Assembly: GCA_905182985.1 (NCBI GenBank)
Contig: CAJJDN010000018.1
Span: 383,926 to 447,925, forward strand
From: Paramecium sonneborni
Taxonomy: Eukaryota; Ciliophora; Oligohymenophorea; Peniculida; Parameciidae
DNA length: 64,000 bases
Direction of reading: 5' to 3'
The translations under genes were made by a program, and so were the position numbers. A model generated the notes under the pieces. It searched no databases. It saw only the letters and a program-made list of their open reading frames with translations, and had not been told where the DNA came from. Within the stretch, counting starts at the first letter, position 1. Each line of letters opens with the position of its first letter. This document shows positions 1 to 11,124 of this stretch, piece after piece.

Positions 1-399
1 TTAAAAATTCAATTTAATTATATATTTTATATTATTATTATAATATTGTACAAATTTTATAATTCTACAAGATAATATATAGGTTTGATCTTATAATTCA
101 TTATAGAGATATTGTTAATTAAAGATTTAAAACTCACTATTTGTAATAAAATAAACTTATGATATCTTTAGTTTGTATTTTTTTATTTTATCTTATATTT
201 TTAGTAATATAATAATTTAGATTTTATAAATTAAACTCAAAGGCTTATATTCCCTTTAATTTTTTAAAGTATAAATAAAATAAAGGAAGATAAAGAATTT
301 GAGTAAAATTTTCATTGTTAGGTTTCTCAAAATATCTCAATATTTTTAATAGTGAATTTAAGAATCTTGATTAATATTTTTTTATGTTAAAAATAATTG

Positions 400-2201
400 T
401 CATTTTAAATTTTAAATTTCTTCAATTAATTTTTTGAATTCATTCTGATCTGTTTTGCAATTTACTATCGCTTGTTCGTAAACTATAATAGCTTCTAAAT
501 TCTTCTTTAATTTCGTTAATAAATCACCTTTTATAAATTTTTATAATTACCTTTGTTTTTATATGCTAAAGTATATGATTTGTTTATCACTATAGACTAG
601 TCATAAGTTTTTAAGGCTTCATCATATTTATTGAGGCATTCTAATGCAAAACCTATTAAAATTAAATGATTTATATGCCTTTATTATTATACGCAGTGGC
701 ATAATTAGGATCTATTTTTATTGCCTTATCGTAGCAAATAATTTCATCATTGTATTTCTATTGATTATTTAATGAAACGCCTATTAAAATAAATTATAAA
801 TCAACCTTTATTTAGGTAGGCAGCGGCATAATTAGGATCTATTTTTATTGCCTTATCGTAGCAAATAATTGCATCATCGTATTTCTATTGATTATTTAAT
901 GAATTGCCTATTATAATTGAATTGTAAATAAACCTTTATTCAAATAGGCAGTGGCATTATTAGGATCTATTTCTATTGCCTTATCATAGCAATTAATTGC
1001 ATCATCGTATTTCTATAGTTTATTTAATGAATTGCCTATTAAAATTTAAAAATAAATAAACCTTTATTTAAATAAGCTATGGCATAATTAGAATCTATTT
1101 TTATTGCATTTTCAAAACAATTAATTGCATCATCGTATTTCTATAGATCATATAATGAAATGGCTATTAAAATAAAGTTTTTCTAATAATCGATTACCTT
1201 TTCTGTATAAAGCATGGAGATTTTACGGTTCCTCAAATAATACTTCATCACATAATTAAATAGCTGACTAATATTACTTTTGATCATTTAACGCATAACC
1301 TTGAGGAAAATATTATGAAATACTTTTTGCAATTTATATAAATTTATTTTTCGGATTCTTTTATAATTCTAATTCTGAATAAACCATTAAATCTAAAAAT
1401 ATGGTATTATTTATTTTTTTAGCTTATTTTCTCAAAATTTATGCTTTATAACATTGATTCATTTAAAATAATGAAATACCTTAAAAAATATATAATAAGA
1501 TACATTAAAAGAATGTAGCAAACGATTATTGTTTTTCTAATTACTTTATACTTTCAGATAAATGTTCTTAGGCTTATTGCCAATTTTCATTATTTAGTAA
1601 TTCTATTCCTAATTTATTAATTATTGAATCAAATACCTTACTGAATTTTAATATCATAATCTTGTTTTAAATATTAGGATTATTATTATTATTAATCTTA
1701 ATTAAACGCATTAATTATTCTTTTAACATTAATTAATTAAGTTCCTATAATATTCAATTTTATAAAAATACCAATTTAATTCTACTAGGTGATCTCATCT
1801 TAATAATTCAAATATTGATACCATTCCTTAATTGACTATAAGTTTTCTTTCATTTATTGATATTCTTATAATGATAAGTATTCAGATATCTTAATTAATT
1901 GTTTGTTCATTTTTTCAATTTATTTAAATTATTCTTCAAATTTAGTTTTAACTAAAGCAAAGGATTTATTCAATTAATCTCCTAAATTATTAAGATATTC
2001 TTTGGATTTTGTGATAAGATTTTAAATCGAATGAAATCCTTTAAGATCTTTTTTACAATTAGCGTGTTTTATTGGATCAGCAAAACATTGAAAACAAAAC
2101 TAAGATTTTTAATCTTTACATTCAAAATTTAAACAATATCCTTATATATCATTATTTTCGTGAGCAATATCTAAGCAGATGAAATATTTCAATTTACTCA
2201 T
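400..2201 (-). CDS. TPR-repeat protein with N-terminal Cys-rich segment
   Basis: Read with TAA/TAG as Gln from an ATG at 2199-2201 to a TGA at 400-402. The N-terminus has a cluster of Cys residues (CLNFEC...CFQCF...C) that may bind zinc. The C-terminal half carries near-identical tetratricopeptide units, recognisable by KYDDAIICYDKAIKIDPNYA and a following NKG. TPRs are protein-protein interaction superhelices, and large TPR families are typical of Paramecium; the partner is unknown. A 23-nt intron lies near 518-540, and each repeat unit also carries one. I did not resolve every exon of the middle third, so internal intactness is not proven. The TPR call is certain, the exact start less so. 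Confidence 0.8.
683..1190 (-). repeat. Tandem TPR-coding repeat, unit about 128 bp
   Basis: Four clear units spaced 127-128 bp apart (anchor ATTAGGATCT or its variant at 704, 831, 959 and 1087). Each holds a 34-codon TPR and, on the coding strand, an intron of about 25 nt placed straight after the Asn-Lys-Gly codons. The outer units are more diverged than the inner two. Confidence 0.8.
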
Positions 2202-2689
2202 TTAATAAATAATTTATTAATAATCAAATTTAGAAAATATATTGATTAAATAATTTAAATCCAAAATAAAATACTTTTTCATATTCTAATAAACGATACT
2301 TTCTTTTTTTTTCTAGAGTATATTTCCTCTTGCAAATGCTATTTTAAAAATAAAGATCTTTTTTTTTTTCGAAAAATAGAATTTCGTTGTGCTACTTATC
2401 TGCAAAATAAATACTGAAATGATAATTTCTAAGTTGCTAAAGCTATTATAAATATAAAGAAGACATTCTGCCCTAAGAATCGATTTTGAGAGTCATGAGA
2501 GCAAGTTGTTTAAGTACAATATCAGGATTGGATAAATGCTTGAAATAATTTTTTTTAAATAAACTCAATGTTATCAATTAAAGATATATGACTATGATTT
2601 AAAAAGAGAGTATTCATGAAATAGAATTTATTAATATTTTAGAAATGATTCATAAAAAGAAATGCTTGCGATGAGAACTAAGCTAATTA

Positions 2690-4000
2690 TATTATTTACC
2701 GAAACTTTGAATCAAATTTTAAAGCAATTTATAATGTTCTTCACCTTCCCCAAAATAAATTTTTTTCCTCTTATATCCTCCTTTTAATAATTATGTACAA
2801 GATTATCATCTTTTGTAAACCTTTCAAATACCTAATCAATGCTTATTTTCTAATAGTGCTATTTCCTTCAAAATTATAATCTTAGATTGTGGTTAGTAGT
2901 TCTTCATCTTTTAAATTTTAAAGATTAATTTTTTTTGAATATTTATATATAAATATATTTTATAATAGTTTCATTATTCATTATTTTTCTAATTCATTTT
3001 AGATTAATCTCCAGTCTTTTAAATGGAAATCACATTCATTTTCTCTTCTCATATCAGATTTAAAACTGATATTATTAATTTCAAAAATTTATTTTATCTC
3101 TCTTCTCAATATTGGTTCTATGAATTCTTTCATTTATTTAATGAATTTATATTTTGAAAACAAGAATCTTTATTAATTATTATAGCTTACGCTACTTATA
3201 ATAATTCATCATAGTTATACTTTTTACATTCAATCTAATTTGATTCAGCTATAAAAACAGTTATTTTGAGTTGTAAAATTGAAAAAACTAAGAGATTAGC
3301 AATAAAACAGACGATTCTGAATGCTATCGCTAATTAGATCCTTTGAAAATACTATCATAATATCATTTAATTTATTTATTAAATTTTATTTTCTATAATG
3401 CAGAACTTATAATCCTTTTCTATTTTTGATGATATTTTTTGTTTTAATCATTACTTTTAGTGTTCAACTTTCTAAATTTTACTCTATTTTGAATAGTTGA
3501 AATTACATTAATCAATTATACTTTTATTTTTAATGAAAATGATTTCCTAGACTTCAGTATTAATTTTTTTTATTAATAAACGTTTATTTGTCAATTAAAA
3601 TAAATAATAATAGATTTTAAAGTATACTTAATTATTAAAATTTTAGAATTTCTTAGATAATTGATTTAAGTAATTGACTTTGTTCATTCATAAGGGTTGC
3701 AATTAGCTCATTGTTTCTTTGATTATTTTAGAATCTTCTAATTCAAAGTTTAGTTTGATGGTTGAGTTTATATTCTGAAAGAATAGGATTGGTACTAATT
3801 CTAAAAGTAGAAATAATTGAATACAACAGGAGAGTTTGAATTCATTAGCAACAATTTGAAACCTCGAATATATAATTTAAACTTCGTTACAGCTATTGGT
3901 TGTATTAAATTTGTATAGTTTCTTAAAATCATTTTCGTATTATAAATATTTTATAAGCTATTTGAGATTCTATCATACTATTAATTTATGTAGCATTAAT
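2690..4000 (-). pseudogene. Decayed coding sequence, family unknown
   Basis: Several coding-like stretches (Asn/Gln/Lys/Glu-rich, codon use like the neighbours) lie on this strand but in different frames and separated by TGA codons. They include one opening with MNSNSPVV near 3845, one with KEFIEPILRREIKQ near 3130, and one with RKQALIRYLKGLQK near 2830. I found no set of GT...AG introns that joins them, so a degenerate gene is the simplest reading. Parts of the + strand are also open around 3780-3960, so the strand is not certain. Confidence 0.35.
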
Positions 4001-4285
4001 AAATAAATAGTTCTATTTGATTTTGGCATAAAAGCAATATTGTTAAATTAAAAAATTACAAATACGATTATTTTCAATACCTTAATTGATTTTCCTTTTT
4101 CTCTAATCATAAATTTCTTTATAGACAGAAAATCCTTCTTTATAATGCAAAATAGGAAACCAAATAGTGATTTGAATTTAGAAACTTTCTAAATATCTTT
4201 TAACATTTAATCACTTTAAACCTAACATTTTATATTTCGCTAATTTTTATTAAATATAATTTATATAGTCGTTAAAATAACAACG

Positions 4286-5584
4286 ATGAAATCTGTGAAT
4301 ATTTTGAAAATGCTAGAAGCTAATAAAGAAAATAGAAACTTTTAATTTGTTTAAAATAGGTAAACTAGGGTTTAATCTACTCTCTATATTAAAGATGAGT
4401 TATCTCAACAAAATATAAAACCAAGAGTAATAAGAGTATCAAAATGGAATAAATCATAAAATATTAGAGACAATACAAAAAGAGAGGATCAAAGACATAT
4501 AAGTTATGAAATGCCAAGATAAAAAACTGATTAATATTAGCATATATAAAGAACTTTAAAAAATAGAAGTTTAACCAACATCTAGATTTCTATTCTAAAT
4601 TAAGCTCAGAATAATAACAATAATAATAATGCTTCAATATCATTACCTAATAGCAATAAATGTAAGAATTATTATTATATTGATAGATCTAGTTACAAAA
4701 GGATAAGATAAATTTTCATCAACAGAAAATTACAGTAATCCTTAATTAGTTTAAACTTACAAGCAAGATATCTATAAATATCTTCAAGAATTGAATCAAA
4801 AGTAATAATAACAATAATAAAATGCTATCTCTTATAATGCATTTTACTCGTAAAGTTAAATAACTCTAAAAATGAGAAATATTCTTATTAATTGGCTTTT
4901 TGAAGTGCATCATAAATTAAAACTGTAATTAGAGACTCTTTTATTGACAGTATGGTTAATAGATAAGTAAGTATTTAGAATAATCAAGATTTATTGAAAC
5001 TCAATTAGTATAAAAAAATAGATTTTAATTATTTGGAATAGCTTGTTTATTTATAGCATCAAAATATCAAGAAGTTTATGGTGTTCCAAAAAGTGGTTAG
5101 TTATCAAAGTTATGTGATGAGGTGTATAGTAAAGAAGATATTTTGAAAGCAGAAGGGTAAATTTTGTAAAATTTAAATTTTAATTTATCTTTCATATCAC
5201 CACTTCGAATATTTGAACATATAGCAGAAGTGGATGATTAAATTAGGTTGATTATATAAATTTAATTAGTTGATATCTGATATAATTGGCTTCATTTAGT
5301 TATGGATTTGCTAATGGAGATCCTTTTTAAATAGTGGCCATTATTTTAAATATTGTTGAAAAAATCTCGAATAAAAAAATTGATACTTCAATGTTAAAGG
5401 TAACATTATTACCTTAATATTTTAGATTGATTCTAATGAAATTAACAAATTAACAAAAGAGTTAATATAAACTTGGTTTATGGATGAAGTTAATTAACCA
5501 TTTCCATCCCTTATTAAAAAGTATTAACTATCTCATTATAATCATGCTTCAACAATTAATTTTAGTTTAGATCTATTTTTTTGA
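4286..5584 (+). pseudogene. Mitotic (A/B-type) cyclin, disrupted
   Basis: From an ATG at 4286 the sequence encodes an Asn/Gln-rich N-terminus and, after a 25-nt intron, a clear cyclin box: MRNILINWLFEVHHKLKL, then LLLTVWLIDK, FGIACLFIASKYQEVYGV and LQNLNFNLSFISPLRIFEH. Cyclins bind and activate cyclin-dependent kinases. Two lesions break it. TAAG is duplicated in tandem at 4964-4971, which shifts the frame between LIDK and YLEQSRF. After removing a 23-nt intron (5247-5269), an in-frame TGA remains at 5271-5273, just before YLIQLASFSYG. The C-terminal cyclin fold continues open to a TGA at 5582-5584. Homology is certain; non-function is inferred from the two breaks. Confidence 0.8.
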
Positions 5585-5660
5585 TTTGAGAATAACACTT
5601 TATAGTTACTAAAAATTATAAAAATACTAAAATTAAATTATTAATATATATTAAATTCTA

Positions 5661-7280
5661 ATGAAACGACCCAAAAGTGCATAAGCCTAAAAGTTGTCTG
5701 CTAGGAATAAAGAAGAAATTTTAGAACAGAAACTATCACCAAATAGACCAACAGATTAAAAATAATCTTTAACAAAAACAATAAAACTAAAAGTATAATT
5801 AATTTTTGTTATGCAATCTAATTAAATAGGTATAACACAATAACAATGATATCGTGGATGATAATCAAATGACAAAATCAGATCTCTTTAATAGAAAAAA
5901 ATCCGACCATTTTATTTTGTTCACTTCTTTCTAGCACAAAATTCGATTGTAATAAAATGAAATTGAAATCTTGAAATAACAAGTCTAACTTTAGTAAAGA
6001 ATAGCTGAAAATATACCTAATGATTTTTAATTTCAAATTCAATAATATGAAGAGGAAATTAGTCGTCTATAAGCCTTTCTTGATGAAGCCTTATAAAGAG
6101 GATCTGAACCAAAGAAAAATTAGATTCTAAGTTATTTATCTAAAATTTAGGAGTAGAAAGGGGAAATTAATAGAATAAGACTTTTAAATGATAATTTATA
6201 GAGAGAGCTTGAAAAACTTTAGGTCATAGTCAAAAAACAATAAGAATAGTTGATGAAGGGCAATTAGTAATTCTATAAAAAATAGATAAATTAAAATGAT
6301 AATTAAAATGATGAAATTAAAACTATTCAACATTAATTTAATTAACAATTATAAGAGAAAGATAAAAAATTATTAGAATTAACAAAAAACCAATAACAAA
6401 ATTAGATTAAGTTAAATTCTTATTTGTAAAATGTAGATTAATTAAATTCGCAATTATAAGCTAAATAAAACGTCATGTAATAATTAATAATAATAAAGTA
6501 AACTTTTAGAAGTAGAAAATGATAAATTAAAGGAAGAATAAAAATATTTAGAAGATTAATTAAAAGAATAATAAGAAAACATCAATGAATTAACATAAGA
6601 AAAATAACAACTTGAAGATAATTTACAATAAAAAGAATAATTACTTAATTAACTTGAAGAGAAGGAAGAATTATATTAATAAAGGAAAAACACTAAAAAG
6701 AGTTTGTCAATTATAAAATCAATATCTATATTTGATTATTATGAATAGCCGTAGAAACTAGTAATCAATGAGTAATATAAAGTAAATTAATTTTAGGATT
6801 GAGAAACCATAAAAAAAATTGAATATTTAAAAATTGAGCAACTTGTAGATAATTAATAAAAATTAAATACAAAAGTATGATTTTGAATGTTAATGTGAAC
6901 TTATTATTAATACTTTGCCAGAAGAAAGAAAATAAATAAATTAGATAGAAAATGATGTAGATGAACATCAATTATTAATTTAAAATTCATCATTTTAAGA
7001 GTAAAATTAGGAAATTAAAGAAGAAAAAGACAATGAAATAATTTCTGAAATAGTTTCAGATTATTTATCTTCATTCGTAACCAACATTAAGGATTATCAA
7101 CAACCTAATTAATACTATTAAAAAAATTCTTAAGATAACAATGAATTAGCAATTGCATAAGAAGTTTCTAATTATTATTTAGATACTTTTATTAAGAATT
7201 TTTCAACAGAAGAAATTTTAATAATTCAATAGGAGGTGGAAAATTATTTATAAAGTTTTATAGAAAAATCAAATCTATGA
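5661..7280 (+). CDS. Coiled-coil protein, about 516 aa
   Basis: ATG at 5661 follows the cyclin pseudogene by 76 bp. After removal of three introns (probably 22 nt, 22 nt near 6477, and 25 nt at 6772-6796) one frame runs to the TGA at 7278-7280. The basic N-terminus (MKRPKSAQAQKLSARNKEE) is followed by a long stretch rich in Gln, Glu, Lys and Leu with heptad character (about residues 90-340), suggesting a dimeric coiled coil. An acidic, less regular C-terminal region follows. No enzymatic domain is visible. Candidates are a structural basal-body, centrosomal or ciliary protein, but sequence alone does not show this. The first intron could instead be 37 nt with the same acceptor. Confidence 0.8.
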
Positions 7281-7429
7281 AAATTGTAATGAAGTATAAT
7301 ATTAAATATTTTTAATTATTATTCATCAACGTGTCTTTTTTAATAACATTTATTCTATATCTAAAAAAGATTTTAACAATTCATTTTTCATTTATTAATA
7401 CTATCCTAATCCTAATACCATTTGAGAGG

Positions 7430-8108
7430 AATTAAAATCAATTTATTAAAAATCGTCCTTTCTTTCATTAATATCTTTATTAGTTTTTGTTTTTGTATTC
7501 ACAAAGTTAAAGTAGTCTGTATTGAGTGTAGATTATGTATTTGATTAAGGTTTTTAAGTATTTTTGCAAATCAGTTCGTAATCAGGAACTAATTCATTAA
7601 TTTAAAATTTAGAGCAACTAAATGTTTTTTTTTGCTAAGATAATTTCTATGTAGATGATTTTGCTACTGACATTTTCATTACAGACTATGGTTTAGAAAT
7701 TTTTTTGTTTTGAATTCTGTTATTTTAAATTTGTTAAAGATCTTTTTCCTTTTTTACTTTATCAATAATTTGTTAACGCGTCAAAAACATTTTAGTATTT
7801 GATGATTTGTTTGTCAACAAGAGTTAGAATTAAGAGAGGGAATTCATTTTAACGGATTTAAACTAAATTCTATATTAATTTAATTAATTTTATCTGAGAC
7901 TTTACGATCCCAAATGCCAAACTATGATATCATACTTAGAAAGCTTTTAGAGTTCAAAAGAAATTTATTGTTTAAGGTCATTCTTTTCTTAATATATATT
8001 TAATTGTATCAAATTTTATTTTATCGATTATCTTAAAAGTTGTTAATAAATTTTTTTTATTTTAATTTGCTTAAAGGAAATTTTGTTTTGCTTTAAGGTT
8101 CTATGATG
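7430..8108 (+). CDS. Possible membrane-protein gene or relic
   Basis: One frame stays coding-like from about 7430 to a TGA near 8105. It holds a strongly hydrophobic segment (LISLLVFVFVF) and then a soluble part rich in Gln, Asp and Phe. A TGA near 7718 could be removed by a 33-nt GT...AG intron without changing frame. No in-frame ATG was found upstream, so this is either a gene with an unseen first exon or a fragment of a broken gene. The family is not recognised. Confidence 0.3.
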
Positions 8109-8690
8109 CAAATCAAGTTATTTAAAAATAAAAAAAGGTATTAGTTATATATTTGTATGTGATATATTTATGTGGTCCTAAAAAATATAATTGAGAAATC
8201 AACAAAGCTTATATTGGTTTAGAAGATTTTAAACTTAAGATATATATAACAAATATAAAATCCATAAAAATACAATCTATATCAAATTAATTATAAACTT
8301 TTCTTTTTTTCTCAATTTAAAATAGAAAAATTAATCTTAAAATATTGTCTAAAAATTGTCATTCTATTATATAAAGGCTGAGATTATCATATTTGATATT
8401 GATGTTACTTCTACAATCTTACTTAATGTTTATATTAAACTTAAATTTGAATACAGATTAAAAGTCAATTCTTACGAAAATAAGAACTTTTATTCTAATA
8501 CTTGCATTCTTTTCATCAAAAATTCTCTAACCTTGCATATTATTATATATAAAAAGTCTAATTATAATATTTTGTATTAAAAAATAAAATTTTTTAATTA
8601 AATTATATTTAAAAAATATTTATTTACAAAATATACTTTTTTTACAAAAAGTTATTAGAGTTTTTTTTGTTTTAAGATGAAACCAATAAA
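8109..8690. other. Intergenic, nothing supported
   Basis: Very AT-rich sequence. A 74-codon open stretch at 8356-8580 lacks an ATG start and has a biased composition, so I do not call it a gene. Confidence 0.5.
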
Positions 8691-9714
8691 TCACATTGTT
8701 TTGTAGTTTTTACTTTATGATGAATAAATATCATTCATATTCATAGATTTTTTCTTAAGTTAATACTTTATGAGTAAAATGGATTACTAGATCATAAAAT
8801 AATTTTCTTAATATACGAAGAATTTGCTTTTACTGTAGCCTCAATAAATAATAGTATCAGCATAATTTGATTTTTAACTTCAGATTGAAAAATTAATTAA
8901 GATAAAAATGTGAATGTATGAATAAATATTCATTCTCATTTAATATTTTTATTGAATCCATTTATGTTATAATAAAGGCTTTTTATTTAAGTTTTTTTAA
9001 ATTCTAGATCACTTTTTTCTTCATTTATCTCCCATTAATTATCATAATCAATTTATTTGCTGTTTTACCTATATTCGAATATAATTTATGAGGTCTTTGT
9101 TTCCTTCATTTATTTTTAAGGAAAATTGTCAAGCCATTAAACTTTTTTTTTCCTTTTAAAATCAGTTGTATTTTTTCTATGTTCGGATGATGTTTTTTCT
9201 GTTATAGCCTGCTAATAATTACTTTTTTGAGTATTTTCTTCAAAGCAATTCATTTAACAATTATATAGTGAATTTAAACTGTCAGATACCTTAAAAATAT
9301 CACAACCTTATTTTTAAAGTAATTCTTCTAATCGAATTGTAAAGATCCAAAGAATGATATCTTAAGATCTAGGTTCTTTTACATAACTTTATTAGAAATC
9401 ATCAAAATTATATAGTTAGGACTTTTTAAACTTGACAATCAATTCAACTTCTTATTCAGAAATTTTGACACATGAATGAAGTACATTATTGAAATATACT
9501 CCATATTTCGGTTTTGATTAAATGATTTCTGTATTTTATTACGAAGATTTGAAACATTTTGAATAATAAACTAGCATTCCATTATTTAGTAAGGTTATCA
9601 TTCTTGTATTATAAAACAGGAAGCTATTGTTTAATTTTTTTGCTTAAAACATTCTTGCTTGTAGAAAAGATTAGATTTTAAACTATGATTTGCCTTAATG
9701 AGATTAGAATTCAT
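8690..9714 (-). pseudogene. Broken gene of unknown family
   Basis: An ATG at 9712-9714 opens a coding-like frame (MNSNLIKANHSLKSNLFYKQ) only 20 bp downstream of the stop of the next gene on this strand. It meets a TGA after about 37 codons, resumes, and shifts frame near 9500. It then runs open through segments such as VELIVKFKKSQLYNFDDFQQ and KVQWLDNFPQKQMKETK to a TGA at 8936-8938, with weaker coding-like sequence beyond. No GT...AG introns explain the TGA or the shift. Composition is hydrophilic and coding-like, so this is most likely a decayed gene; the protein family is not recognised. Confidence 0.5.
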
Positions 9715-9734
9715 TGATCATATAAATTATAATA

Positions 9735-11104
9735 TCATTTTACTAAATCCAATTGACCTGTAATAAATTCCTCCATTTATTCTGGTTTATTTGCCTAGCA
9801 ATAAAGATCATAGAGAACTGAAATCATTTCATTTCTTCCAGGATGATCTTAAGGTAATTTATTTTTTAATTGAGTAGCTAAATCAAAAAATTTTCTTTTA
9901 AGTGTTTTTTCTTGTTATTAATTTAATGGATCCATTTATTTCATTTTTCTTTTGGTTGCCTTCATTGCTTTTGCCATGTAATCATATAGTTGTATAGATC
10001 CACAATCTTCCTATGGTATTTATTTAATCAAATTCTCAATTTTATAAATTATTGTTTTAACAGTTTGGGCATCATTTGCAATTAAAATTTGATTCAAATT
10101 TGAAATCATATCTGATAATATTTTTTTGGAATAAATAAGCTATTACTTATCGAGTTCATCTTAGAGCATTTATTTAAGCTTGTGAATTTTAACTTCCAAC
10201 TTATCATCACTATATTAATCATGTTGATAAAATGTTTCATCACATGGAATTTAATGCATGATAGTAATATCTAAAGGTTAATTGGAATTCCTAACTCTTG
10301 ATTTGGCTAATTTTTATTCTAAAACTTATGAGACATTTAGAACTGGCTGTTTTTACATATCAAATTTGTTCAAAAATTCAGTAACCAAATTGGACATCAA
10401 ATTTAATTCTTGTTCCTGAAAAGAGTAAAGGAAATAAGAATACTTTTTTGACTTGATTTTAGGAAATATTTAATTAAGATATTTCAGATTGATTAACCTT
10501 CTCAATAATTTAAGAATATTCCTTCAAGACTTATTTAGCATCCACTTAGATTTTAGATTTAATGGTAGGATCATTATTTGATTTTTTAAGGTCATCTGCA
10601 TATGCTTATAATAATCCCATAACCTTATCTTTTAAAACGGACATGTCATCATATAGATCTTCTTCAATGTAGCTTTTTTCAATAATTTCTGTAACTTCAG
10701 ACTTAGGCTGAAAGAATGGATTCTTACCAAAGGTTCCTCGATAACTTTAACTGTCTTGAACTTATTCTTATTGTTTTTATTAGACGACCTAAGTTGGTTA
10801 TACTAAAAGGTTAGAAATTGAATATACCTATTCCAATAGGATTATTAAATTAATTCTGACATATGGATTCTTCTTATTCTGAAACAATGGAAAAATCACT
10901 AAGCATTTTTGAAAGATTAGCCTAATCAATATCTCTAAGGATTTGAACTTGGCCATTTCTTGGTTAGGTTTGTTTTCCAAAAGTTTCCCTTGGTGAATTT
11001 GGTCTTACTTAAAATGTAAATCTATCTTCATTATTATTTTGTTCATATTTGTTTATGATGTTTTGTGCAGATTACCTAGAATTAGAATTTGAAGAATTAT
11101 TCAT
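9735..11104 (-). CDS. Unknown protein, about 438 aa, helical
   Basis: ATG at 11102-11104 to TGA at 9735-9737, with introns of 25 nt (10803-10827) and 28 nt (10416-10443); the spliced length is 439 codons. The N-terminal 100 residues are Asn/Ser/Gln-rich and look disordered. The middle has Leu/Lys/Glu-rich helices of coiled-coil type. The C-terminus ends in an ordered-looking helical region (SVLYDLYCQANKPEQMEEF). I recognise no family. It is divergent from the PI4-kinase gene with only 20 bp between the two start codons, so the promoter region is shared. Confidence 0.8.
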
Positions 11105-11124
11105 ACAAATATTTAAAATAAATT

